Assembly: GCF_014334335.1 (NCBI RefSeq)
Contig: NZ_JACSEU010000001.1
Location: 1,550,001 to 1,614,000, forward strand
DNA from: Treponema sp. Marseille-Q3903
GTDB taxonomy: Bacteria; Spirochaetota; Spirochaetia; Treponematales; Treponemataceae
Direction of reading: 5' to 3'
DNA length: 64,000 bases
Positions within the stretch are counted from its first letter, which is position 1. Every line of letters begins with the position of its first letter. Positions 51,307-59,739 of this stretch are shown here, in pieces. A program made the position numbers and the translations under genes. The notes beneath the pieces are model-generated. The model saw only the letters and a program-made list of their open reading frames with translations, ran no database searches and was not told the origin of the DNA.

Positions 51307-52599
51307 CTATCTGCCTTTCAATTTTTTTATAATTTTTTTAAACCAGAACGCACGCAGATTTTCCATCAAACTGTAAAAAATGTAATAAATTTTTAAAGAA
51401 ACGTCCCAACTTCCTGTGCGGTGAATATTTTTCCCACCAAAATTTGCTTTGAACATATAAAGCCCATGCATCGGATGATTTTCATCTTTTCCTTCCGGCG
51501 GGATTCCGTACATGTCGTAGTATTTTGAACCGTATGCTTTTGCATCTTTTATAGCTGTCCACTGCAAAAAGTGGTTTGGCATCAAGTTTCGTTTTGAGTT
51601 GCTGCTTGCTCCATAAAGGTAAACAGCTTCATCGTGGCTGAACAAAGTCATAATGCCGGCAATTGCATCGCCGTCGTGCTCTGCGATATATAAGCTGATT
51701 AAAGGGACGTCTTTTCCGCTGTTAATCCGTTCCGCAGAAAATTTAATCAAATCAAGATAATAAGATTTTGCATGGCAGGAATTTCCATCTCGTGCGTTTG
51801 TTTCCTTAGTCAACTGATAAAATTTATCAATTTTCTGAGTGATTTCAGGATCATCGCCGAAATAACGCTTAATCAAAACTCCTTTTTTTTCACTCAGACG
51901 AATGTTGTAACGCCATTTTGAGTGCATTCGAGAGAAAATTTCTTCTTCAGTGCAACACAAATCTACAAGAGTTGAATCGGGCGGCTGAATATCGACTTTG
52001 CTTTTTTTTAGGTGCAGTCTGTCTGCAAAGGCGACCATTTTTATTCCATAATTAAAAAAATCACGGTCGTCAGGCTCTCTAAAAGATACATCAGGGTCAA
52101 AACGAATCACAATTGTGTTTTTTGGAAGAAGAGGTTTTAGAGAATATGCAATCTCTGTCAAAAAATGCGCAAACTCAATAGACTGAGTTTCGGGTGTCAC
52201 GATATTTTCGCTGATTACAGAAATGTCTTCCGTTTCAGAATCTTTTTCTTCAAATGTTTTGTCTATTATTTCTTCCGGGGTGCATTCGTACAAAAGCTTT
52301 GGAAAAAGCGGAATATACGCTATCGAAAACATTCCTCGTGCAAAATTTCTATTTAATACGGCGACTTCATATCTTTTTTTGGTGCAAAGTTTGCCCGAAT
52401 TTGCCGATTTTTTTTCGTTGCACTCGCAGTTTTGATTTTCGTCTTCTGCAAAAATATCAGGCAAATATGCAGATATTTCAAAACGTCTGTATGACCAACC
52501 GTGACGTGATTTAAAATCACACCAGAAAGGTGTCTGCAAAAACGAGCCGTCGTTCTGATGTTTTGTATCGTCAATCAGTTTTGCTTCAATGTTAAACAT
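51307..52599 (-). CDS. FemAB-family aminoacyltransferase
   Basis: 430 aa. Twin GNAT-like folds of the FemABX family, which transfer amino acids from aminoacyl-tRNA to the peptidoglycan stem peptide. Landmarks: SKWRYNIRLSEKKGVLIKR, AIAGIMTLFSHDEAVYLYGA, YDMYGIPPEGKDENHPMHGL and a basic C-terminal end. Treponema peptidoglycan is known to carry glycine on ornithine, a plausible role. ATG 52599 lies 6 nt after TAATAT; a GTG at 52605 is an alternative start. Confidence 0.85.
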   Translation of the reverse strand: MFNIEAKLIDDTKHQNDGSFLQTPFWCDFKSRHGWSYRRFEISAYLPDIFAEDENQNCECNEKKSANSGKLCTKKRYEVAVLNRNFARGMFSIAYIPLFPKLLYECTPEEIIDKTFEEKDSETEDISVISENIVTPETQSIEFAHFLTEIAYSLKPLLPKNTIVIRFDPDVSFREPDDRDFFNYGIKMVAFADRLHLKKSKVDIQPPDSTLVDLCCTEEEIFSRMHSKWRYNIRLSEKKGVLIKRYFGDDPEITQKIDKFYQLTKETNARDGNSCHAKSYYLDLIKFSAERINSGKDVPLISLYIAEHDGDAIAGIMTLFSHDEAVYLYGASSNSKRNLMPNHFLQWTAIKDAKAYGSKYYDMYGIPPEGKDENHPMHGLYMFKANFGGKNIHRTGSWDVSLKIYYIFYSLMENLRAFWFKKIIKKLKGR

Positions 52600-52665
52600 T
52601 TGCACATATTAGCATATATATTTTTTTTAGTCTTTACCTATGACAGCTGATGACAGCTGCAAAAA

Positions 52666-54981
52666 TTATCCTATTTCAGAGTTTAACGCTTTTGATGTTG
52701 TGATTGCTTTTCCATCTGCGACAAGTTTCTTACCTGCAATCTCTACAAAACCGTTGACTGCATTGATTGAGACAGCAAAAAACTGCTCTGCATTGATTTC
52801 CGCCTTTTTTGTTTCTTGGTTTGTCCCTTCAATTACAACTTTTGTTCCCGGTTTTGCCCAACTTGCGTCAAGAACTTCAACACAATCTTTTCCTTCGGAA
52901 TCTTTATAGTCACCAGCGAGAAGCATTCCTCGACTTTCAACTCCACGCATAGTTCTAGGAGCGAGATTTGAAACGATTATGACATGCTTTCCGAGAAGTT
53001 CAGATTCTTTGAGATACATTCGAAGACCAGACTGAATTGTACGTGGAATTCCACTGCCGTCGTCGAGAGTTTCTATGTAGAGTTTTTCAGCTTCAGGATT
53101 CGGTTTTACATCCACGATTTTTGCGACTGTCAGCTCTATCGCAGAATTGAAAAACGCTTCCTGCTGTTCGACAGGCAATACTACTGGTTTGCTTTTATCA
53201 GTTTTTTTCTCTTTCTTTTCGGTTTTAGAGTTATCGTTTCCGCGTTCATTTTGCTTACCGCTAAACTTTTCGCGGAATGAAAGCATAGTTTTTTGATCCA
53301 TCGGCTTAAAGTAGATTTCAGTTGCGCCGACTTTTTCAAGCCCTTCCATCACGCCGATGTCTGCCCAATTGTAGCCAGGTTTTGAATCAGTTCCAACTTT
53401 AGTTTCTGCAATTGTTTTTCCAAAATACGACATTATTTTTTGCGTATATTGCGGCATGTAAGGGTTCATCATGATCATCAAATCTTTTATAACATAACAC
53501 AAATTGTAGATAAGAGATTCTGCGAGCTCAGGATTTTCTGTGCGCGCTTTCCAAGGCTCTGTAGCTTGAAATTTTTTGTTGCATATATCGGCAATCTCAA
53601 ACATCGTGTGGAATGCATCTTTCAAATCTGCCCATTCAAGATAATCAGTCGCTTTTTTTTCAAGCTCCAAAATTTTTGACCAAAGTTTTTTATCAACAGG
53701 AGCATTAGGAATAATTCCGTCGTAATATTTGTTTACAAAAAGAAGAGTTCGGTTTACAAGGTTTCCAAGATTGCCTATCAATTCCGAATTGAGTTTTTCC
53801 ATAAAGTCTTTCCATGTAAACTGAAAATCTTGTTTTTCCGGTCTGTTATAGAAAATATAAAAACGCCATGCATCGGAAGGGATGCCGGTTTCAATGGCGT
53901 CTGTTCCGAAAACTCCTATTCCACGACTTTTAGAAAATTTTCCGCTTTCATAATTTAAATATTCTGTTGAAGACATGTGGTGAAGTTTTGTCCAGTTGTG
54001 AGGAGAGCCGAGCAGCGTTGACGGGAAAATCACTGTATGAAATGGAATATTGTCTTTTCCGATAAATTGAAAAAGCTCAACTTTTCCTTTTTGTTTTGCC
54101 TGCTCTGATTCTGAAGGCAGCCACCACGATTTCCAATCGTAAGACTGTTTCCCTTCTTTTGAAAGTTCATCAGCAAGCTGCTTTGTAATAGAGATGTACC
54201 CGATTGGGGCATTAAACCAAACATAAAAAACTTTATCTTCATAGCCAGATTTTGGAACAGGAATACCCCATTTTAAGTCTCGTGTAATTGCGCGTTCGTT
54301 TAGACCGTCTCGAATCCAAGCTTTTGTTATGTTGATAGCGTTGTCAGACCAGCGCCCCTCTTTTGAAGCATCGACCATCCACGAGTCAAGTTTTTTACTC
54401 AATGATGGAAGGTCTATATATAGATGTTTTGTCTCTTTTACGATTGGGGTTGAACCACACGTATGGCATTTTGGATCTTTTAATTCGATTGGGTCAAGCA
54501 ACGAACCGCAGTTATCGCACTGGTCTCCGCGAGCCCCTGAACTTCCGCATTTCGGGCAAATTCCATCGACATAGCGGTCTGCAAGAAACATGTTGCAGTG
54601 TGGGCAAAAAAGCTGCTTGTTGACGTGCTCTTTTATCAATCCTGCATCATCTAGATCTTTAAACAAAGACTGAGTGATTTCAGTACACTGTTTGTTAGAA
54701 GTTCGACCGAATTTATCAAAATTGATGTGAAACCAGTCATAGATTTTGATGTGCTCTGCATAATAATAATCGCATAGTTCTCTGGGAGTTTTGTTTTCTT
54801 CAATCGCTTTAGTTTCTGTAGCAGTTCCGTATTCATCTGTTCCGCAGATATAAAGAGTGTCGTAGCCTCGGTTTCGGCAAAAACGCGCAAAAACATCACC
54901 TGAAAGCATCTGGATCAAATTTCCCAGATGCGGAATATTATTTACATAAGGTAATGCGGAGGTAATCAGTCGTCTGTTCAT
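52666..54981 (-). CDS. metG: Methionyl-tRNA synthetase
   Basis: 771 aa. Class I catalytic core with HIGH-equivalent PHLGN (residues about 17-21) and KMSKS-equivalent KFSKS. A double zinc knuckle CPHC, CPKC, CDNC, CHTC is in the connective peptide. An anticodon-binding helical domain follows, then a Lys-rich linker (about 600-630) and a C-terminal tRNA-binding OB-fold (IELTVAKIVDVKPNPEAEKL, ...NLAPRTMRGVESRGM). Attaches methionine to tRNA-Met. GGGGA precedes the start. Confidence 0.96.
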   Translation of the reverse strand: MNRRLITSALPYVNNIPHLGNLIQMLSGDVFARFCRNRGYDTLYICGTDEYGTATETKAIEENKTPRELCDYYYAEHIKIYDWFHINFDKFGRTSNKQCTEITQSLFKDLDDAGLIKEHVNKQLFCPHCNMFLADRYVDGICPKCGSSGARGDQCDNCGSLLDPIELKDPKCHTCGSTPIVKETKHLYIDLPSLSKKLDSWMVDASKEGRWSDNAINITKAWIRDGLNERAITRDLKWGIPVPKSGYEDKVFYVWFNAPIGYISITKQLADELSKEGKQSYDWKSWWLPSESEQAKQKGKVELFQFIGKDNIPFHTVIFPSTLLGSPHNWTKLHHMSSTEYLNYESGKFSKSRGIGVFGTDAIETGIPSDAWRFYIFYNRPEKQDFQFTWKDFMEKLNSELIGNLGNLVNRTLLFVNKYYDGIIPNAPVDKKLWSKILELEKKATDYLEWADLKDAFHTMFEIADICNKKFQATEPWKARTENPELAESLIYNLCYVIKDLMIMMNPYMPQYTQKIMSYFGKTIAETKVGTDSKPGYNWADIGVMEGLEKVGATEIYFKPMDQKTMLSFREKFSGKQNERGNDNSKTEKKEKKTDKSKPVVLPVEQQEAFFNSAIELTVAKIVDVKPNPEAEKLYIETLDDGSGIPRTIQSGLRMYLKESELLGKHVIIVSNLAPRTMRGVESRGMLLAGDYKDSEGKDCVEVLDASWAKPGTKVVIEGTNQETKKAEINAEQFFAVSINAVNGFVEIAGKKLVADGKAITTSKALNSEIG

Positions 54982-55063
54982 TTATTTTCCCCAAAAAATA
55001 TTTTGTATGATAATCGAGATATTTTAACGTTTTTTTTGGGGTTATACAATGTTGCGCAAAAAA

Positions 55064-55858
55064 TCAGACATGCTTTCTAACGCCATCAAACTTAACTTTA
55101 TATAAAAACAAACCTGTTGGAGGCGCTGTGACTCCTGCCTTTGTACGATCTTTTGCAGCAAGGAGTTTTTCCATCGTATCATCTTTTGCACAAGTTTTAT
55201 CAAGTGTTATCAATGTTCCTGTCAGCGTCCTTACCATTTTCCACAAAAATGCATTTGCTTCAATCTGAAAAACTAGAATATCATTTCCCCATATATCTTT
55301 TTGAATAAAAAAAGCCGCATCGTCTATGTAGCGAAAAGTTGAAACAGAATCATCTCCTTTTGCCGCAAACGATGAGCAGTCTAATTCTCCCCTCAAGCAT
55401 TTGCAGTATCTGTTTAATCTTTCCACATTCGGCTCGTAATTTTTTACAAACCAGCTATATCTTAAATTATTTGCAGAAACAGAGCATCCGAACGATATAA
55501 AATATCTGTAAACACGGCTTGTAGCAGATTTCCTTGCGCTAAAATCTTGCGGAACTTCTTTTGAATCGATAATCCTTACGTCTTTTGGTAAAAATCCGTT
55601 TATTGCGCGCAGATAATTTTCTGCGGGGATTGTATCAATCGGAGTATAAAAATTTGCTGCCTGACCTAGTGCATGAACCCCGCTGTCTGTGCGTCCTGAA
55701 CCGTAAAGCTGAATCTTTTGTTTGTGGATTTTTTCCAATGCAGTTTCGACTTCGCTCTGAACAGTCCGTTCTGCCTGCCCACCTAAAACATCATCTTGAC
55801 GCTGCCAGCCGCAAAAATCAGTTCCATCATAAGAGATTGTCAATAAAATATTACGCAT
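55064..55858 (-). CDS. truA: tRNA pseudouridine(38-40) synthase TruA
   Basis: 264 aa. The catalytic Asp lies in GSGRTDSGVHALGQAANF; N-terminal SYDGTDFCGWQRQ and C-terminal FLWKMVRTLTGTL match the family. Modifies the anticodon stem-loop of tRNAs. The ATG overlaps the DUF2225 stop by 1 nt (TGATG). Confidence 0.95.
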   Translation of the reverse strand: MRNILLTISYDGTDFCGWQRQDDVLGGQAERTVQSEVETALEKIHKQKIQLYGSGRTDSGVHALGQAANFYTPIDTIPAENYLRAINGFLPKDVRIIDSKEVPQDFSARKSATSRVYRYFISFGCSVSANNLRYSWFVKNYEPNVERLNRYCKCLRGELDCSSFAAKGDDSVSTFRYIDDAAFFIQKDIWGNDILVFQIEANAFLWKMVRTLTGTLITLDKTCAKDDTMEKLLAAKDRTKAGVTAPPTGLFLYKVKFDGVRKHV

Positions 55859-56736
55859 CAGAAGTTATCATCATTTACAAGCTTAGACAGATTATCGTAC
55901 AAATCGCGTGCGTGTTCCAAAAGCGGTCCCGGTTTATTTTTTGATGATTTACCAAGTCCAAAAATGCGGGCGATTGCAGTTTTTGACTCTGAAAGCTTTT
56001 TTAACCTAAGCTGAATATCGTTTGTCTGCCCATACTTGTATTCAAGAAGCCCACACAAATATATAACGCCGTCCCAACCGTAATTTTTATCTATATCCGG
56101 TCCCATATTTGGAAGAGTTGAGCTTTTTTCCAGACGTTTTTCTTCATTTATGACTGCCTGTTGATAAAAAAACAGCGCTTTGCTGTAAAACATCTTCGAA
56201 ACTATATCGTAGTTGTGCCCAGAGCATCGTTCATTTATGTCTTGTGTAAGCCATGCAAGCCTAAGTGAGAGGATTGCTTTTTTCATCGTCGGAAGAGCAT
56301 AAGCACCCATATCATCATACGTCATCAATGCCAAATAATACATCGCCGTACCATCGTATAATGTCCTTTCGTGTTTAAGATTGAAATAAGGAAAAATCTC
56401 TTCACATGCACATTTTCGTTTATCAGAATGTTCGTATAGTTTATCGCCATCTTCAGGAGCTATTTTTTCTGTAAAATCGTTCCAAAAAAATGCGGAATAG
56501 CAATTAGGGCAAACGCCAATTTCATAAATAAGAGGATAGACGCGGCCATATTTTGCTGACGGTTCAAAAATACGATGAAGCTCTTCTGTAAGACCACCGG
56601 CAATCATGCGTCCGTTACCGCTTCGCATTATCTCACGTTCAAAATGTTTTTGGCAGATTGGACAACTGCATTTTTCTTTTGACCAGTAAGATATTGGAAG
56701 TTTTTTCTTTTCGACATTTTTAGATTGTCCCATCAT
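55858..56736 (-). CDS. DUF2225 family protein
   Basis: 292 aa. The zinc-ribbon-like N-terminus CSCPICQKHFER and the later VCPNCYSAFFWNDF, then helical repeats, match DUF2225, a conserved uncharacterised family common in spirochaetes and Firmicutes. It overlaps acpS by 4 nt and truA by 1 nt. Function unknown. Confidence 0.85.
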   Translation of the reverse strand: MMGQSKNVEKKKLPISYWSKEKCSCPICQKHFEREIMRSGNGRMIAGGLTEELHRIFEPSAKYGRVYPLIYEIGVCPNCYSAFFWNDFTEKIAPEDGDKLYEHSDKRKCACEEIFPYFNLKHERTLYDGTAMYYLALMTYDDMGAYALPTMKKAILSLRLAWLTQDINERCSGHNYDIVSKMFYSKALFFYQQAVINEEKRLEKSSTLPNMGPDIDKNYGWDGVIYLCGLLEYKYGQTNDIQLRLKKLSESKTAIARIFGLGKSSKNKPGPLLEHARDLYDNLSKLVNDDNF

Positions 56737-57110
56737 TCCCCCTTTTCTATTACAACAAATGCAAGTGCATATTCTTTTTCGTGACTGAGAGAAACGTGAA
56801 CTCTACATTCCCCGCACCTTTCTTTCAACAGATTTATAGCAGATTTTTGAAAATTCAAAAAAGGCTTTCCGTTTTCGTCTTTCGTTATGTATACATCCTT
56901 TAGCTCAAAACCTGAAAGTCCCGTTCCAAGAGCTTTTGAAAAAGCTTCTTTAGCTGCAAACCTCACAGCGAGATGTTGACACATTGCAAAAATATTTTTC
57001 CCTTTTGAAACTTCCCTTTCATTAAAGAATCTGTCAATCATCTGCGGATTTTTTACCCATTTTTCAAAACGCTTGACTTCTGCAATATCACTTCCAATTC
57101 CGTAAATCAT
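56733..57110 (-). CDS. acpS: Holo-[acyl-carrier-protein] synthase
   Basis: 125 aa, usual length. Conserved GIGSDIAEVKRFEKW (metal-binding Asp), FAAKEAFSKALGTGL (Glu) and VSLSHEKEYALAFVV. Transfers phosphopantetheine from CoA to acyl carrier protein for fatty acid synthesis. It lies 6 nt after the ybbR gene. Confidence 0.95.
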   Translation of the reverse strand: MIYGIGSDIAEVKRFEKWVKNPQMIDRFFNEREVSKGKNIFAMCQHLAVRFAAKEAFSKALGTGLSGFELKDVYITKDENGKPFLNFQKSAINLLKERCGECRVHVSLSHEKEYALAFVVIEKGE

Positions 57111-57116
57111 CAGATG

Positions 57117-58121
57117 CTAACTCTCCTGCTGTTCTTTAGTACTGAGTTCCGATGTATCAGACTGGCGCTCATTTTCAGCTTTTTTGACAACTTTTACGCT
57201 TATATAGTCATGCGACTTGTTTTTGATTTCAATATCAGATGGAATATTATATTTTAAATGAATCTCGTAAGTTCCCGGCTCTTTTATATCTGAAAAATTT
57301 GCTTGAACCGAATTTTTCAGAAGAATAAACTTTTCAAGCTCAATCATTTTTCCAAAAAGCGTAAAACTGACTTTTGGAACTTGACCGTCAACCATTAAGC
57401 CATCAGGGATATTGAGCAACTCAACTGAAACGTCTTCAAACGTATGCTCGTCCTGTACTTGGCTGATTGAAACTTCAGCTTTATAAGGACCGGAATCTCC
57501 AATTGAAACAAACTTTGAAGGATTTTGAAATCCTACTTCGGTAGAAAAATTTGTTTCTGCATTTGAGACATTTATCCGTTGCGTATAAATTTCGTTCAAA
57601 GAATTGACAATTGATTCCGGACCTGTGATGAGAGCAGTTGAAGGCGTCATCAAAACACTGTCTACCTGATAGCCGTGTGCGGCAGCCCCTACGATTGACG
57701 GTGCAATGTTTACATACTTCGATTCAACTTTTTCAACATCGAGTTCTATATTTTCCTGACGAAGTTTTATTTCTAGGATATCGAACTGCAATAATTTTTC
57801 CGAAATCTCAATTTTTACAGGAACGGTATATGTTCCTTTTTTCACTATATTGTTTAAATTTATAGTTGCGGTGATATCGTTTTTCTGAATGCTCATTATT
57901 TCATTTTCACCGGCTTTTACAACTACAGATACAGATGATGGAACATCGCCGACAGGCATCACAATTCCTTCATTTTGGATTTTTAGAGGAACTACAAAAA
58001 TCTTTTTTTCTACAAGAGATGCCTGATGGAAAATGTAAATAAAAATCGCTATCACTAGGCAGATGACTTTTGCTGGCCATTCATTGCGGAGTTTGTCAAT
58101 TATTCGTGTTTTCATGCTCAT
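57117..58121 (-). CDS. YbbR-domain protein (CdaR-like)
   Basis: 334 aa. One N-terminal membrane anchor (WPAKVICLVIAIFIYIF) followed by repeated beta-rich YbbR domains outside the membrane. In Firmicutes the homologue CdaR regulates the diadenylate cyclase encoded next to it; here the start overlaps the end of cdaA by 26 nt, supporting the same partnership. Confidence 0.85.
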   Translation of the reverse strand: MSMKTRIIDKLRNEWPAKVICLVIAIFIYIFHQASLVEKKIFVVPLKIQNEGIVMPVGDVPSSVSVVVKAGENEIMSIQKNDITATINLNNIVKKGTYTVPVKIEISEKLLQFDILEIKLRQENIELDVEKVESKYVNIAPSIVGAAAHGYQVDSVLMTPSTALITGPESIVNSLNEIYTQRINVSNAETNFSTEVGFQNPSKFVSIGDSGPYKAEVSISQVQDEHTFEDVSVELLNIPDGLMVDGQVPKVSFTLFGKMIELEKFILLKNSVQANFSDIKEPGTYEIHLKYNIPSDIEIKNKSHDYISVKVVKKAENERQSDTSELSTKEQQES

Positions 58122-58914
58122 CGACAGTATCCTCCAGAGTTTTTTCTGCTGATGTTATTTCAAGCAAATTTTCTAAAACTTTACGAACTTCAGAAACGGA
58201 AAGGTCATAGTTCAGTTTTGAGTCATACGCAAGGCTGAGCGCCCCTGTCTCTTCTGATACAACTAAAACGACTGCATCGGAAACTTCTGAAAGACCAAGC
58301 GCCGCCCGGTGACGTGTACCAAAAGTCTTTTTAATGGAATAGTTATCGCTTGTCGGTAAAAAACATCCGGCAGCGATCAACTTTCCTCCCTGAATAAAGC
58401 ATGCCCCGTCGTGTAGCGATGTGTCTTTACCAAAAATCGTCATCAAAAGGCTTGAAGACAAATCTGCATTTAATATTGTTCCTGTCTGGATGATGTTTTC
58501 AAGCTGGGTGTGGCGCGTAAAAACAGCAAGCATGCCTCGTCGTTGTTTAGAAAGCATTTCGGCAGCTATCAAAACGGCATCTACATAAGTATGCTTTGAA
58601 CGGCTTCCAAAAGCAAACCATCCATTCTGCCCTATCCTGATGAATAATTTACGAATTTCCGGCTGAAAAATAAGGGCAAACGCAATCACAAGACCAGGAG
58701 CGATGATATTCAAGAGCCAAAGCAACGTCCTTAAATCAAGAATAACTGCAATTCCATAAGCAACACCAACGATGACAAACGCTTTAAGCATCTGGACACC
58801 GTTTGTCTTTGAAATAAAATCGTATGCCTTAAACAAAATAAAAGTCAAAACTGCAATATCAAGGACAGGTCTGACAAAGTCATATAGATAAAGAATCCTA
58901 TCGAAACCTAACAT
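58096..58914 (-). CDS. cdaA: Diadenylate cyclase CdaA
   Basis: 272 aa. Three N-terminal membrane helices, then a DAC domain with the DGA motif (LHDGACFIQGG) and RHR motif (GTRHRAALGLSE). Makes cyclic di-AMP from two ATP. Forms a unit with the YbbR protein downstream; folP and dxs lie upstream on the same strand. A TATAAT lies 12 nt before the ATG, giving a very short leader. Confidence 0.95.
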   Translation of the reverse strand: MLGFDRILYLYDFVRPVLDIAVLTFILFKAYDFISKTNGVQMLKAFVIVGVAYGIAVILDLRTLLWLLNIIAPGLVIAFALIFQPEIRKLFIRIGQNGWFAFGSRSKHTYVDAVLIAAEMLSKQRRGMLAVFTRHTQLENIIQTGTILNADLSSSLLMTIFGKDTSLHDGACFIQGGKLIAAGCFLPTSDNYSIKKTFGTRHRAALGLSEVSDAVVLVVSEETGALSLAYDSKLNYDLSVSEVRKVLENLLEITSAEKTLEDTVDEHENTNN

Positions 58915-58935
58915 ACCAACTATTGTATTATAAAA

Positions 58936-59739
58936 TTAAAGATATTTCATCACTTTTAACGTATCAATTGCTTCAGAAACATCGTGAACGCGGATTATTT
59001 TTGCACCTTTTTGGACCGAAATCATATCTGCAGCCAACGTTCCTGCAAGCCTTTTATCGGCTGTCTTTCCTGTCATCTCTCCGATGCAGCGTTTTCTGGA
59101 AAGCGCCATTAAAATCGTATATCGTCCATCACAGATTTTGTCTGTATTTTTTATGAGAGCTATAGATTCTTGGTTTGTTTTATAAAAACCGATTCCCGGA
59201 TCTACTATGATTTTTTCTTTTGAAATTCCGTGAGATATACAATATTCGGCACGTTGATTTAAAAAGTTATTTACAGTTTTCACCCCACCGGGACCGTTGT
59301 GCATTAAAACAACAGTGACACCGCTTTTTGCAACAAACTCTACACATTCGTCATTTACTGAGCAGTCTTGCCCACATGTTTTCCCTGACAATGACATAAC
59401 ATCATTCCAGATATCTGCTCCTTCTGAAAAAGCAGCAGCAAAAACTTCCAGTTTTGTAGTATCGACTGATATTGGGATATCTGACTGTTTCCTTATCTCA
59501 CGAATAATCGGGATTATCCTTTTTATCTCTTCATCGGCAGAGATAGGAGTAAACCCTGGTCTCGTTGATTCGCCGCCAATATCTATGATATCAGCTTCTT
59601 GGTTAATAAGGTCAAATGCACGTTCTACGCCGCCGCGGCTTTGTTCAAAAAAAGAATCCGGCGTTGCGTTCACAATTCCCATAACAAGGGCAGCTCTGTC
59701 TGTCTTTACTGTTTTTTTTCCTAACTCAATCTGGAACAT
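58936..59739 (-). CDS. folP: Dihydropteroate synthase
   Basis: 267 aa. TIM-barrel motifs MGIVNATPDSFFEQSRGG and DIGGESTRPGFTPIS (pterin and pABA site) and the C-terminal AKIIRVHDVSEAIDTLKV. Condenses pABA with the pterin diphosphate in folate synthesis; the sulfonamide target. The start overlaps the dxs end by 19 nt. Confidence 0.95.
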   Translation of the reverse strand: MFQIELGKKTVKTDRAALVMGIVNATPDSFFEQSRGGVERAFDLINQEADIIDIGGESTRPGFTPISADEEIKRIIPIIREIRKQSDIPISVDTTKLEVFAAAFSEGADIWNDVMSLSGKTCGQDCSVNDECVEFVAKSGVTVVLMHNGPGGVKTVNNFLNQRAEYCISHGISKEKIIVDPGIGFYKTNQESIALIKNTDKICDGRYTILMALSRKRCIGEMTGKTADKRLAGTLAADMISVQKGAKIIRVHDVSEAIDTLKVMKYL

